64,000 nucleotides of DNA from Luteolibacter ambystomatis. Its GTDB lineage: Bacteria; Verrucomicrobiota; Verrucomicrobiia; Verrucomicrobiales; Akkermansiaceae. The stretch lies in the NCBI RefSeq assembly GCF_018137965.1, contig NZ_CP073100.1, forward strand, positions 2,553,754-2,617,753. The letters run 5' to 3'. The position numbers and the translations under genes are program-made. This document shows, piece by piece, positions 7,311-16,897 of the stretch (within the stretch, counting starts at the first letter, position 1; the number at the start of each line of letters is the position of its first letter). Below the pieces are notes generated by a model that saw nothing but the letters and a program-made list of their open reading frames with translations, did no database searches and was not told the origin of the DNA.

Positions 7311-10300
7311 TCACAAGACCGGCAGCTTCAGGCGCAGGAAAAGACGGGAGGATACGGCCAGAGCCCGCGGCACCGTCACCGTCACGACCCCGCTGGGATC
7401 GGAGACAATGGACACCCCATCCACCCCATCCACCGCGTCCGTCCAAACGCTCAGATCCGAGCTGTATTGGACGACGGAAGGGTAGTTCGCAGCCTGGCCG
7501 TCCCGGAAATAGATGAACTGCACGCTGCCCGGCGGATACATCACCACCGGCAGGAGAGCGCCATCGCCGGAGGCCGCGGGATTTCCGCCGATGAGGAACT
7601 CGATGCCGTTCCGGATGCCATCGTGATCGTCATCCGCATTCGCCTCCCCCACCCCATGGCTCACGGCCCAGGCGGTATAGCTGCCGGGACCGGCCACCGT
7701 GAGACGGCCGCTGCCGGAGAAGTGCGCGTCATCGATGATGCCGGCACCGGAACCGGTGGCCCCATAGGTGCCGGAGGCCATGGCGACACCGTTGATGAAC
7801 AGTGCGCCCACGATGTCCGCCTGGCCGTGGGTCAGCGCCAGCTTCGCGCCATCGGCGATGTTGACCGTGGAGCTGTCATCCAGCGTGGCCGCTCCCAGGG
7901 AGAGCGTGCCCGCGCTGATCGTGGTATTTCCCGTATAGGAAGGATGGGCCACGATGGCGGTGTTGCCGCCGGTCTTCGTCAATGCGGCGGCACCTGTCAC
8001 CGTCCCGGTCAGGGCCAGCACGTTCGGGCCTGCATCCAGCGTGAAGGCATCCGTCACGGAAACCGCTCCCGTCCAGGTGCCGGTATCGCCGCCCTCCACA
8101 TACAGGGCGCCGCCGGATTCGAGGATCACCGGAGTGGCGATGGTCCGTGTGCCATAGGTGCCGACGCGTGCGCCGCTTTTCACCCGCACGTCTCCGGTGG
8201 TGCCGCCGAGGGCCTTGTCGGAATTCTCGACCCAGACACGGCCCGCGGCCACCACGTAGTGGATGGGTGAACCGGAGGCATCCCCGCGGATGCCCATGCC
8301 CTTGTCGGCATTGAGCGTGAGGGTATGGCCGTTGCCGGTGATGATGCCCACGCTGTTGTTGGTCCGGCAGAGATCGAAGCGGCCACCCTTCGCCCCCAGC
8401 GAGGCATCCGCGGACAAGGTGAAGTTCCGGATGCCGGAGCCTTCATAAATATCGCCGCCGCTGTTGGCCAGCGCGCCGAAGCCGTCCACGCCATCCCCCG
8501 CCACGGTGTAGTCCGTCACGCGGCCGGACCACGCGGGTGCATTGCCGGCGAAATCCAGCGTCGCTCCCGCGGCCACCGTCACTCCGGAGGTGAAGCCAAG
8601 CGGCTCCCAGTTGTTCAGCTTGATGGTGCCCGCATTCAGCAGAACCGGTCCGGTATAGCTGCTGCCGGTGCCGCCGAGCACCAGCGTGCCGGTGCCGTTC
8701 TTGGTGAGGCCCGTGGGACCGGTGATGCCATTGCCATTGCCGGCATTCAGCGTGTACGTGTTCGCGGTGTTGAAGGTGACGGAGGTCGGCTGGACCACGG
8801 CGTTCAGATCTACGGTATTCACCGTAGATGTATCGTCGAACAGGACGTCATCCCCCAGCAGGAAGGGAATGTTGCCCGAGCCCGCGGTCCAGTTCGTGCT
8901 GCCATTCACATCCCAGGTGGTATTCGCCGCGCCGGTCCAGACCAGCGGCAGGTTGCTGCCGGACACGGTGAGATTGATGACGCCGGGGGTGGAGGTATCC
9001 AGCGCCACGGTCTTGCGGTAGAGGCTGCTGTCGATCGTGAAGCCGCCCGCTCCCGCCAGCCCGCCGTGATTCATGACCGGCCAGGTGCCGTTCGCGGGCA
9101 GCGAGGGAAGCGTGAGCTTGTTCGGCCCCTCGAAGGTCACCGTTCCCAGCACCGTGAGCGGGGAGCCCGGAGTGAGGGCCAGCTTGGCCCCGGCGGTGGT
9201 GCCCACCGTGAGATTGCCGTTGATCGTGCCGGTGCCGCCGAGGGTGAGCCCGTCATTGACGATGACGCTGCCGCCCAGGGTCCCGTTGAGGTTCGCCCGG
9301 CCGCGGGTCAGGGTGAACGCGCCGGTGTAGCCGGGGGAGCTTCCATTGAGATTGAGGGTGCCGGACGCATCGTAGGTGCTGGTTCCCAACTCCAGCGCGG
9401 CGGTGCCGCTCAGGGCGCCGCTGATGGTGGCGGTGGAACCGCCATTCACCACCACGCGGGCCGCTCCCGTGAGCGCCACCGGCCCGCCGAGCACCACCCC
9501 ATCGCTGAAGCGGATCGCCCCGAGCTGGCCCACGCCTTCCGACCAACCATTGCCCTCGATCTGGATCGCATTCGCGAAGGTGCCGTTGGCATTGAACCAG
9601 AGCTGCGAATTGGTGCCGACCGCCCGCGCCATGCCGGTGCCCAGCGAGTTGGTGTTATCCAGCCTCAGACGGCCGTTGTTGACCCAGGTGCCGCCGGTGT
9701 AGGTGTTGGCGGAATTGATCGCGAAGTGGTCGCCCCCGGTCTTGATGAGCTTGAGCGGCGTGGAACCGTTGTAGTCCTTGATGACCGCTTCATTGACCTG
9801 GTAGTTGTCTCCTCCCCCGTTCGCCACGATGGCGAGGGTGCCGGAGGACGAGGTTACGAAGCCGCTGCCGCTGCCGACCTTCAGCCAGTGGCTTTGGTTG
9901 TGAAACATCAGGCCGCCGAGCGCGATATCCACGGTGGCACCGTTGCTGATGAGGAAATCGCGGGTGGTTTCCAGATTTCCGATCGACTGGCTGGTGGCCA
10001 CGGTGGAGTCGGAAAAGCCGTCGAAGTAAGTCGTGGGGGCCGTGGCGGTGGCGAGGGTGCCGGGGCCGATGGCCTTCTCGGCATTCGAAACCGGAACCAC
10101 CTGCGTGCCATCGTATTTCAGGAAGCCCCACTGGGTATGGGCCCAGCCCGGCAGCGGCCCGGTGGCGGGAGTGGAACCATTGATCGTGCCCAGCGTGATC
10201 GCGGTATTCGAGAAGAAGTCGAAGCCGATGCTGTCACCGGCATTCACATTGACGTTGGCGGTGGTGCCGTTGATAAAAGTTTCAACGGCGTGGCTCAATC

Positions 10301-10367
10301 CCGGCAGCAGGGCCAGGGTGGCTGCGGTTTGCAGAAGGCGGGTCCGGAGAGAAGCTTTGGGTTTCAT
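7311..10367 (-). CDS. Giant secreted protein with autotransporter-associated beta-strand repeats 1
   Basis: 1018 residues. The signal peptide is MKPKASLRTRLLQTAATLALLPGLSHA. Most of the chain is Gly/Thr/Asn-rich beta-solenoid, with repeated autotransporter-associated strands such as LTKNGTGTLVLGG and YTGNTTISAGTLSLG. A short acidic DDDHDGIRNGIEFLIGG segment near residue 890 resembles a Ca-binding repeat, and a final beta domain ends RLFLRLKLPVL. No C-terminal outer-membrane barrel is visible, so despite the repeat name it is not a classical type V autotransporter; the C-terminal domain may be the sorting signal. It is about 60% alike in layout to the protein at 18571. It is convergent with regulator 1, with a kinase-type palindrome 97 bp before its start. 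The role is likely cell-surface or matrix; the substrate is unknown. Confidence 0.85.
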   Translation of the reverse strand: MKPKASLRTRLLQTAATLALLPGLSHAVETFINGTTANVNVNAGDSIGFDFFSNTAITLGTINGSTPATGPLPGWAHTQWGFLKYDGTQVVPVSNAEKAIGPGTLATATAPTTYFDGFSDSTVATSQSIGNLETTRDFLISNGATVDIALGGLMFHNQSHWLKVGSGSGFVTSSSGTLAIVANGGGDNYQVNEAVIKDYNGSTPLKLIKTGGDHFAINSANTYTGGTWVNNGRLRLDNTNSLGTGMARAVGTNSQLWFNANGTFANAIQIEGNGWSEGVGQLGAIRFSDGVVLGGPVALTGAARVVVNGGSTATISGALSGTAALELGTSTYDASGTLNLNGSSPGYTGAFTLTRGRANLNGTLGGSVIVNDGLTLGGTGTINGNLTVGTTAGAKLALTPGSPLTVLGTVTFEGPNKLTLPSLPANGTWPVMNHGGLAGAGGFTIDSSLYRKTVALDTSTPGVINLTVSGSNLPLVWTGAANTTWDVNGSTNWTAGSGNIPFLLGDDVLFDDTSTVNTVDLNAVVQPTSVTFNTANTYTLNAGNGNGITGPTGLTKNGTGTLVLGGTGSSYTGPVLLNAGTIKLNNWEPLGFTSGVTVAAGATLDFAGNAPAWSGRVTDYTVAGDGVDGFGALANSGGDIYEGSGIRNFTLSADASLGAKGGRFDLCRTNNSVGIITGNGHTLTLNADKGMGIRGDASGSPIHYVVAAGRVWVENSDKALGGTTGDVRVKSGARVGTYGTRTIATPVILESGGALYVEGGDTGTWTGAVSVTDAFTLDAGPNVLALTGTVTGAAALTKTGGNTAIVAHPSYTGNTTISAGTLSLGAATLDDSSTVNIADGAKLALTHGQADIVGALFINGVAMASGTYGATGSGAGIIDDAHFSGSGRLTVAGPGSYTAWAVSHGVGEANADDDHDGIRNGIEFLIGGNPAASGDGALLPVVMYPPGSVQFIYFRDGQAANYPSVVQYSSDLSVWTDAVDGVDGVSIVSDPSGVVTVTVPRALAVSSRLFLRLKLPVL

Positions 10368-10463
10368 CGGATGGGTTTGGGGAGTGGCTTTGCAATGGAC
10401 TCACGGCATCCAAGCGGAGGTTCCGTGTGGTAATACCTTGCAATCCCCCGCTCCGGTGCGCAC

Positions 10464-10479
10464 CCACCCGAATGGGTGG
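10464..10479. promoter_or_regulatory. Operator-like palindrome before repeat protein 1
   Basis: CCACCCGAATGGGTGG, a 6-bp dyad with the same centre as the kinase sites. On the minus strand it is followed by GTGCGC, and 28 bp later by GGTATTAC, a possible -10. The second repeat-protein gene has the same order (palindrome, GTGCGC, TGACAT at the same offset). Confidence 0.5.
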
Positions 10480-10558
10480 AAATGAGAAACCGTCATGACA
10501 CGGACACCGAACGATGAACACGGGACATACGACATCGGGCCCGCCCCCCGGAAATCAT

Positions 10559-10616
10559 ACGGGCCGGTTGGAAAACCAACCGGCCCGTGCTCGTTATTGC
10601 GTGTTCACCCAGGAAA
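10559..10616 (-). repeat. 3'-hairpin element, copy 3
   Basis: A perfect 13-bp stem ACGGGCCGGTTGG-AAAA-CCAACCGGCCCGT (10559-10588), with TTTCCTGGGT and a variant GCAAT on its 5' side in minus orientation. It lies about 100 bp downstream of the hydrolase stop and upstream of the repeat-protein promoter, so it probably ends the hydrolase transcript. Confidence 0.65.
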
Positions 10617-10713
10617 GCTGTGGCGTGGGACTAGTGGAGCGGAAGATCTCAGAAACCGATTCCTCGCGCACCTACCAGAACAGGTGAAAATGACGCGGAC
10701 GGAACAGGGACGC

Positions 10714-11481
10714 TCACCGCTCCACCGACAGCGCCTTCACCAGCACCTCCGGGAATTCCGCATTGGTGACGCAACTGATGTGATCGGAATCCTTGATGAC
10801 CGTGACCGGCCAATCCGGTCGTGCGGCCTCCAGCGGCCTCACATACAGGAAGCGGATGGGATCGCGGTCGCCCACCACGACACTCACGGGAGTCTTCATC
10901 GACTTGAGCTGGTCCTGCGTGAGCCACAGCTTTGACATGCTGCGTCCGCACAGCGCCGTGGGCTCGGCGTTCTTGTCGAGCTTGCCGAGCTGATCCATCA
11001 ACCCCTGGAGCTTTTCGTCCGGGTTCTGCCAACCCATGCCGCCGATCACCAGCGAGAGGACGCGGTCGGGGTGCTGGAAGGTGAAGTTCAGCCCGATGGT
11101 GCCGCCCATCGAGTAGCCGACGATGTGCGCCTTGCGGATCTTGAGATGATCGAGCAGCCGGGTGACATCCTCGACCACTTCCTTGCCGTAGAGGTTCTCT
11201 TCCTTCGGCTTGTCCGAGCCGCCGTGGCCGCGCACGTCCAGCTCGATCACACGGAAGCGTTCCGCCAGTTTCGTACTGACGCCGGGCCTTTCCCAGTTGG
11301 TCGCGTAGTCGACCGTCCAGCCGTGGATGAGCACGACCGGCGGCCCTTGCCCGCGCGTGGCGTAGGCGATCTTCACACCATTGGACACGAAGGACGCCGT
11401 TTGCGGCGCATCCGCAGGAGCGCCAAAGGTACAGGCGCTGGAGAGCACAACAAGGCAGCCATGGATAAGATTGTTTTTCAT
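10714..11481 (-). CDS. Secreted alpha/beta hydrolase
   Basis: 255 residues from ATG 11481. A signal peptide (about 1-20, MKNNLIHGCLVVLSSAC) is followed by an alpha/beta hydrolase fold: oxyanion strand VVLIHGW, nucleophile elbow GYSMGG, acid in VVGDRDP and catalytic His in DSDHIS. The Cys after LSSA gives a weak lipobox, so it could be a lipoprotein; otherwise it is periplasmic. The longer frame to 11589 adds residues before the signal peptide and was not used. Substrate unknown. It is followed by hairpin element copy 3. Confidence 0.85.
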   Translation of the reverse strand: MKNNLIHGCLVVLSSACTFGAPADAPQTASFVSNGVKIAYATRGQGPPVVLIHGWTVDYATNWERPGVSTKLAERFRVIELDVRGHGGSDKPKEENLYGKEVVEDVTRLLDHLKIRKAHIVGYSMGGTIGLNFTFQHPDRVLSLVIGGMGWQNPDEKLQGLMDQLGKLDKNAEPTALCGRSMSKLWLTQDQLKSMKTPVSVVVGDRDPIRFLYVRPLEAARPDWPVTVIKDSDHISCVTNAEFPEVLVKALSVER

Positions 11482-11554
11482 CGACAGGAGGAGTTGGAGG
11501 GAAACCGTCGATAGGTGTCCGTGGAGACCGCCCCGGAAGGTTACAAGCCTATCA

Positions 11555-11587
11555 CAAAAAAGCCCTGCGGGAAGAATCCCGCAGGGC
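11555..11587 (-). terminator. Rho-independent terminator of htpG
   Basis: An 11-bp perfect stem GCCCTGCGGGA/TCCCGCAGGGC with an AGAA loop (11562-11587). On the minus strand it is followed by a run of T (11555-11561). It lies about 45 bp after the htpG stop and before the hydrolase gene on the same strand. Confidence 0.85.
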
Positions 11588-11629
11588 ATTTGAAACGGCG
11601 GTGAAGATCGGCACCCGTGCCGGAGAACC

Positions 11630-13474
11630 TCAGCCGATCGCTTTTTCCATCAGCGTGTTCATGCGGCTGATGGTATCGCGCGCATCCTCGAGCAGCCCCG
11701 CGGAAATGAGCGCGTTGTCGAGAAGCTGGAGCGCGACGAGGCGGGCGACGTCCGGATTGCCTTCCTTCGCGGCGGCCAGCTTCCGGATGAGTGCGTGGCG
11801 GGGATTGATCTCGATCTCCACCTTCACCTCGTCCTGGAAGTTTTCGTCCATCGCCTTCATCATGCGGCGCATCTGCGGCGTCATGCCATCCTGCGGGACG
11901 AGCGCGATGATCGGGCTGTCCACCAGGCGCTTGCCCGCGGACACGGTGGTGACGCGGTCGCCGAATTCATCCTTGAGGAAGGTGCAGAGCGCCTCGGTCT
12001 CCGCGGTGCCGAGCGATTCGCCATCGTGGCTGGAATCCTCCAGCTCCACGCCCGCGCTGCTGATGGCGACGAGCTGCTTGCCCTCGACCTCGCCGAGGGT
12101 TTCGAGCACGTATTCATCAATGGCATCGGTGAAGTACACGACCTCCAGACCGCGCGCCTTGAAGGCCTCCAGATAGGGGCTGCTCTCAAGCTGCTCGCGG
12201 TTCGGGCCGATGAGGTAATAGATCTTGTCCTGGCCGTCCTTCGCGCGGGTGAGATAGTCGCTGAAGCTGGAGAGCTTGCCATCCTCGGTCATGGAAGACT
12301 CGAAGCGCAGCAGCTTGGCGAGCGCGTCCTTGTTCGCGTGGTCGGTGGCGACGCCTTCCTTGAAGAAGCGCTCGAACTTCTTGTAGAAGGCGTTGTATTT
12401 CTCCGGATCGGCGGCGGCTTCCTTCTCGAACATCTTGATCACGCGCTTGCTGATCACGCTGCCGAGTTTCTTGACGAGCGCGCTGTCCTGCATCGTCTCG
12501 CGCGAGATGTTCAGCGGGATGTCCGCGCTGTCGATCACGCCCTTCACGAAGCGCATCCACTCCGGCAGCAATCCCTTCGGTGCGGAATCAATGAGCACCT
12601 TGCGGCAATACAGCGCCACGGCGGGCTCCATCTTGCTCATGCCCCAGCGCTCGGGATTTTCCGATGGGATGAAGAGCAGCGCGTTGATGACGATGGGCGC
12701 GTCCGCGCTGAAGTGCAGGCGGTAGGCGGGTTCGTCGAAGGCTTTCGCGGTGAACTGGTAGAAGGCCTTGTATTCGTCCTCGGTGATGTCCGCCTTGTTC
12801 TTGAGCCACAGCGCCTCGACGTGGTTGACGCGCTCGCCTCCGAGCAGGATCGGGAAGCCGACGAAATTGCTGTAGGTCTCGATGAGGTGCTTGATACGGC
12901 TCTGCTCCGCATACCCGGTCTGCCCTTCCTTCAGGTGCAGCACGATCTTCACGCCGCGCGTCTGCTCCGGCGCGTCCTCGATGGTGTAGCCGCTGGCGCC
13001 ATCGCTGGTCCAGACGAGGCCCTCGCCGCCCTTGCGCCAGCTCCGGGTGTAAACCTTCACCTCATCCGCCACCATGAAGGCGGAGTAGAAGCCCACGCCG
13101 AACTGGCCGATCATGTTGCCCGGAGAGCCGCCGCTGTCCTTCATCGCCTGGAGGAAGGCCTTGGTGCCGGAGTGGGCGATGGTGCCGAGGTTCTCCACCA
13201 GCTCCTCCCGGGTCATGCCAATGCCGCGGTCCTCGATGGTGAGGGTCTTTCCTTCCGCATCCGCGGTGATGGTGATCTCCAGCGGCAGCTCCGCGTCCTG
13301 GATGTCCTTCTCGATGCCCTGGAGATGCCGCAGCTTCTCCATCGAGTCGGACGCGTTCGAGATCAACTCGCGCAGGAAGATCTCGCGGTCGGTGTAGAGG
13401 GAGTGGACGACGAGATCGAGCAGTTGCTTGATTTCCGCCTGGAAGACGTGCTTTTCGAGTGTGGCTTCGCTCAT
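11630..13474 (-). CDS. htpG: Molecular chaperone HtpG (Hsp90)
   Basis: 614 residues, near the 620-odd usual for bacterial HtpG. The start MSEATLEKHVFQAEIKQLL at 13474 matches the family N-terminus; the longer frame to 13615 has no homology-like content. GHKL ATPase motifs are present: ELISNASD (ATP/Mg-binding Asn), DRGIGM and GQFGVGFYSAF, followed by the middle domain and C-terminal dimerisation domain. It is a cytosolic ATP-dependent chaperone. It stands alone between the two kinase modules with its own terminator. No heat-shock element (CIRCE) was recognised upstream. Confidence 0.97.
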   Translation of the reverse strand: MSEATLEKHVFQAEIKQLLDLVVHSLYTDREIFLRELISNASDSMEKLRHLQGIEKDIQDAELPLEITITADAEGKTLTIEDRGIGMTREELVENLGTIAHSGTKAFLQAMKDSGGSPGNMIGQFGVGFYSAFMVADEVKVYTRSWRKGGEGLVWTSDGASGYTIEDAPEQTRGVKIVLHLKEGQTGYAEQSRIKHLIETYSNFVGFPILLGGERVNHVEALWLKNKADITEDEYKAFYQFTAKAFDEPAYRLHFSADAPIVINALLFIPSENPERWGMSKMEPAVALYCRKVLIDSAPKGLLPEWMRFVKGVIDSADIPLNISRETMQDSALVKKLGSVISKRVIKMFEKEAAADPEKYNAFYKKFERFFKEGVATDHANKDALAKLLRFESSMTEDGKLSSFSDYLTRAKDGQDKIYYLIGPNREQLESSPYLEAFKARGLEVVYFTDAIDEYVLETLGEVEGKQLVAISSAGVELEDSSHDGESLGTAETEALCTFLKDEFGDRVTTVSAGKRLVDSPIIALVPQDGMTPQMRRMMKAMDENFQDEVKVEIEINPRHALIRKLAAAKEGNPDVARLVALQLLDNALISAGLLEDARDTISRMNTLMEKAIG

Positions 13475-13560
13475 GGGAGTGGAGGCGCGGATGATAGCCG
13501 CGGAGGCTCCCGTGTCAAAACCGGCGCTCGGCGTCGGCCACAACCCCATCCGAACACGCC

Positions 13561-13595
13561 GGGGCCGCCCGGGAAACTCCCGGGCAGCCCCTTTT
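13561..13595 (+). terminator. Plus-strand terminator-like hairpin without an upstream plus-strand gene
   Basis: GGGGC..CCCGGGA-AAC-TCCCGGG..GCCCC followed by TTTTT. By polarity it would end a plus-strand transcript, yet the genes to its left are on the minus strand. The rest of the 13475-13782 gap holds nothing else that I recognise apart from the htpG promoter region. Confidence 0.5.
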
Positions 13596-13782
13596 TCACG
13601 GGATAGCTGCCACACTATTGACCGCTACTTGTTCCCAGGAAGGCCGCTCAATACCAAATCCTCCAACGGAACTGCGTGGATGCACCATATGCGGCCCGGG
13701 ACCATCTGCATGGGTTTGATGGGGGGAAGCAACCGAACTGGCATCAAGCGCGCTTTGTATCCCGCAAGCCGGAGCCTGCCTA

Positions 13783-13798
13783 TCACCAGAATGGGTGA
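13783..13798. promoter_or_regulatory. Operator-like palindrome before kinase 2
   Basis: TCACCAGAATGGGTGA, one mismatch from perfect symmetry, ending 49 bp before ATG 13848. Spacing and the AATCTG flank match the kinase 1 site. Confidence 0.6.
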
Positions 13799-13847
13799 AT
13801 CTGCGGGATTGCCCGATGCAGGCAGCAAATGCGACAATGAAATTGGA

Positions 13848-16820
13848 ATGATCCCGCATGGTGCCCCTGCCTTTCTTTCCCGCGTCCTGCTGGCGATGGC
13901 GGGACTGATGTTGCCGGGCCCGGGCGATGAAGGGCGGACGTATCTGAACCGCGTCTGGCAGATGAGCGAGGGGCTGTCCAACAACGGAGTGAACTCCATT
14001 TGCCAGGACGCGCAGGGATACATCTGGGCCGCCACCTTCAATGGAATCGACCGCTTCGATGGCATGAAGTTCGAGAACTTCACCACGCGCGATGGACTTC
14101 CCAGCAATCACGTTGTCTGCGTGTTCGCGGACAGCAGGGGGCGCCTGTGGGTCGGCACCATCGCCGGGATCGCATGGCGGGAGAACGGCACGTGGAAGAA
14201 GCTGCCGGACGGCCCGAAGGGGAACGCCTACCTGCGCGAAGCATCCGATGGCACGATCTGGGCCGCCTGCGATGATCAAATCTGGAAGATCTCCGGCGAT
14301 CGCGCCACCCACATGGACGTGCCGGGCTCCAATCCGAATCTTCACGCGCTGCTGCCGGATGATGCGGGGGGCATGTGGATCCTCGGCCGCAGCAACGTTT
14401 ACCACTGCACCCGTGATGGAGAGCCGCAGGAACTTCGCGGCCCGTGGACCGACGATCTGGAAGGACTGACCCGTGATCGCGAGGGACGGCTGGTGGTGTG
14501 CGGGAATGGCATGATCGTGAGACGGGATGCGGACGGCTGGACGGACCTGTGTCCGCTCATTCCCGGCAGCACGGAGGATGCGATCCATACCTGCATGACC
14601 ACGGCGGATGGCACGCTGTGGCTGGCCACGCGCAATGCGGGTCTGGTCTATCTGGATGGAAAAGCGACGGACCGCCTCGACACGCCGGCCACCATCTCGG
14701 TCAATGACACCCGCTGCCTTTTCATCGACCGCCAGGGAAGCCTGTGGGTGGGCACGAACGGCGGCGGACTGAACCAACTGCGCCGCCGGATGTTCGACAG
14801 CTACGGCCATGCCGAGGGACTCGGGCGTGCCGTGACCACCGCCATCGTGAGCGGGCCGGACGGAGTGCTGCGGATCGGCACGAACGGCTCGGGCGTGGTG
14901 CGCAAGGAGGGAGCGCGTTTCGTGCCGGACCTGCGGGGCACCGGACTGCCGGAGCGCGTTCCGGTGTGGTCGATGGCTTATGACAAGGAGGGAGCGTTGT
15001 GGGTGGGAGCCTACCGCGATCCCCTGTTCCGGGTGAAGGATGGCCGGGCCTCGCAGGTGGCGTCCATGTTCCCGGAAGGCGCTCCCTACACGCAGTTTCT
15101 CTCTCTCCACGCCTCGCGCGATGGCGGGCTGCTGCTGGGGATGAGCGGCTACGGGCTGCGCAGGCTGGAGGGAGGATCGTGCCGCGTGCTACTAGAAAAA
15201 CCGTACGTTTGGAACATCTACGACACGCTGGAAGACTCGCACGGGAACCTGTGGGCCGCGGCGGGCAGGGAGGGCGTGTGGCTTTCCGGGAAAGAAGGCT
15301 GGCGGGACATGCGGCCTGAGACGGGCGTCGCTTACATGAATGCGGCGGTACTGACGGAAAGCGCGGGCCGCGGCGTGTGGATCGGCACGCTCGGACAGGG
15401 ATTGATCCAGTGGCGGGATGGCCGTGCGAAACGCTGGACCGGAAAGGAAGGCCTGGTCAATGACGCGATCTGCCAGATCGAGGCGGATGACCGGGGTTAT
15501 CTCTGGCTGGCGACGGAAGGTGGCTTGCAGCGGCTCGAGCTGGCGGAGCTGGAGAATTCGCCGGGCCTCGGGGGCCCACCCTTGCATGGGGTGAGCTTCA
15601 GCCATGCGGATGGCCTGCCACCAGGACAGTTCACCACGGGTCATGGCACCCTGTCCCTCAAAGCGCCGGATGGCTCGCTGTGGTTTTCGTTGTCAGGTGG
15701 TGCGATCCATGTGGACCCTGCGGTGGAATTGATGGAGCCGGCCGCGCCAGTGGTTCACATCGAGAGCGCCGCGAACAACCGTGGCAGGCTTTGGCAATTC
15801 GAGACCGCCACGACACGCGACCGGCTCGTGCAGCCCGCGGGCGCGGGCACGCTGCTGATCCACTTCACCGCGCCGTATTTCATCCACCCGGAGAAATTGC
15901 GCTTCCGCTACCGCATGAGCGGATTGGAGACGGAGTGGCGGGAGGCGGGAAGCGAACGCACCGCCGGCTACGCGATGCCGCCGCCGGGCGAATACCGCTT
16001 CGAGGTGATGGCCGCCACCTCCGGCAGCGGATGGCCCGCGACCCCCACGGTGATGACCGTGGTAGTCCAGCCGTTTTTCTGGCAGACGGTGGGATTCCGC
16101 GTCATTGCCACGGCGGCGGGATTCATCGCACTGGGCATCGGCATGCGGACATGGACGGAGCGCCGGATGAAGCGGAGGATGGCGAGACTGGAGGAGGAGA
16201 CCCGCCTGGAACGCGAACGCAGACGCATCGCCAGCGACCTGCACGATGATCTCGGAGCCACCCTCAGCGAGATCAATTTCATCGGAACCTTCTCCGCCGT
16301 CACCTACACCGACCATCCCGTGCGGGACAATCTCCAGCACATCGTGACCCGTGCGCAGCGGATGGCGAAGTCCCTGGACGAGATCGTGTGGACCGTAAAC
16401 CCCACGCACGACAACCTTTCATCGGTGGCACGCTATCTCTGCTCACGCAGCCAGGAGAGCCTCCGGACCGCAGGCATCCGCTGCCGCCTGGACGTATCCG
16501 AGGACCTCCCGGAGGTGACCTTCGATTCGCAACTCCGGCATCACCTGCTGATGGCGGTGAACGAAATCATCCACAACGTGATGAAGCACTCCGGAGCCAC
16601 CGAGTGCATGCTGTCCATTCACCGGGAGCAGGACGAGCTGGTCATTTCCGTGCGGGACAACGGCCGCGGCTTCCGCCGCTCGGAATGCCCCGCGGATCGG
16701 AACGGGCTGACCAATCTCGAACGCCGGATGAATGAAATCCACGGCAGCTTTGAAATCACCAGCACGCCCGGCCAGGGCACCCTCGCCGTCCTTCGTTCGC
16801 CACTGCCGCTTCAGAAATGA
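13848..16820 (+). CDS. Reg_prop/Y_Y_Y sensor histidine kinase 2
   Basis: 990 residues, the same length as kinase 1 and alike throughout. It has a signal peptide (MIPHGAPAFLSRVLLAMAGLMLPG), a Reg_prop propeller (about 35-650), Y_Y_Y domain, one transmembrane helix (about 744-766), HisKA_3 box DLHDDLGATLSE (His799), and HATPase_c with NEIIHNVMKHSG and DNGRGFR. The sensor propeller differs more than the kinase core, suggesting duplication followed by ligand divergence. ATG 13848 is preferred to upstream in-frame starts, which would read through the palindrome and the htpG promoter region. It is followed by two regulators. Confidence 0.9.
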   Translation: MIPHGAPAFLSRVLLAMAGLMLPGPGDEGRTYLNRVWQMSEGLSNNGVNSICQDAQGYIWAATFNGIDRFDGMKFENFTTRDGLPSNHVVCVFADSRGRLWVGTIAGIAWRENGTWKKLPDGPKGNAYLREASDGTIWAACDDQIWKISGDRATHMDVPGSNPNLHALLPDDAGGMWILGRSNVYHCTRDGEPQELRGPWTDDLEGLTRDREGRLVVCGNGMIVRRDADGWTDLCPLIPGSTEDAIHTCMTTADGTLWLATRNAGLVYLDGKATDRLDTPATISVNDTRCLFIDRQGSLWVGTNGGGLNQLRRRMFDSYGHAEGLGRAVTTAIVSGPDGVLRIGTNGSGVVRKEGARFVPDLRGTGLPERVPVWSMAYDKEGALWVGAYRDPLFRVKDGRASQVASMFPEGAPYTQFLSLHASRDGGLLLGMSGYGLRRLEGGSCRVLLEKPYVWNIYDTLEDSHGNLWAAAGREGVWLSGKEGWRDMRPETGVAYMNAAVLTESAGRGVWIGTLGQGLIQWRDGRAKRWTGKEGLVNDAICQIEADDRGYLWLATEGGLQRLELAELENSPGLGGPPLHGVSFSHADGLPPGQFTTGHGTLSLKAPDGSLWFSLSGGAIHVDPAVELMEPAAPVVHIESAANNRGRLWQFETATTRDRLVQPAGAGTLLIHFTAPYFIHPEKLRFRYRMSGLETEWREAGSERTAGYAMPPPGEYRFEVMAATSGSGWPATPTVMTVVVQPFFWQTVGFRVIATAAGFIALGIGMRTWTERRMKRRMARLEEETRLERERRRIASDLHDDLGATLSEINFIGTFSAVTYTDHPVRDNLQHIVTRAQRMAKSLDEIVWTVNPTHDNLSSVARYLCSRSQESLRTAGIRCRLDVSEDLPEVTFDSQLRHHLLMAVNEIIHNVMKHSGATECMLSIHREQDELVISVRDNGRGFRRSECPADRNGLTNLERRMNEIHGSFEITSTPGQGTLAVLRSPLPLQK

Positions 16821-16823
16821 AAA

Positions 16824-16869
16824 TCAACCATTTCGGGGGATAGGATTGTCCGGCTCCGGCTGGTATGAT
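16824..16869 (+). promoter_or_regulatory. Degenerate palindrome plus extended -10 before regulator 2
   Basis: TCAACCATTTCGGGGGA (16824-16840) is a weak version of the kinase palindrome. TGGTATGAT (16861-16869) is a good extended -10, about 24 bp downstream. No Shine-Dalgarno sequence is seen. Confidence 0.35.
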
Positions 16870-16897
16870 CGCGGCCTAATCCTTTGTTTTCATTCTC

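Noticed and set aside
8325-10433. Long antisense open frame (702 codons) opposite repeat protein 1; likewise 19801-22128 and 11795-13606
   Set aside because: Composition follows the third-codon pattern of the sense genes. The sense strands carry signal peptides and domain motifs; the antisense products look like His/Arg/Gly-rich shadows.
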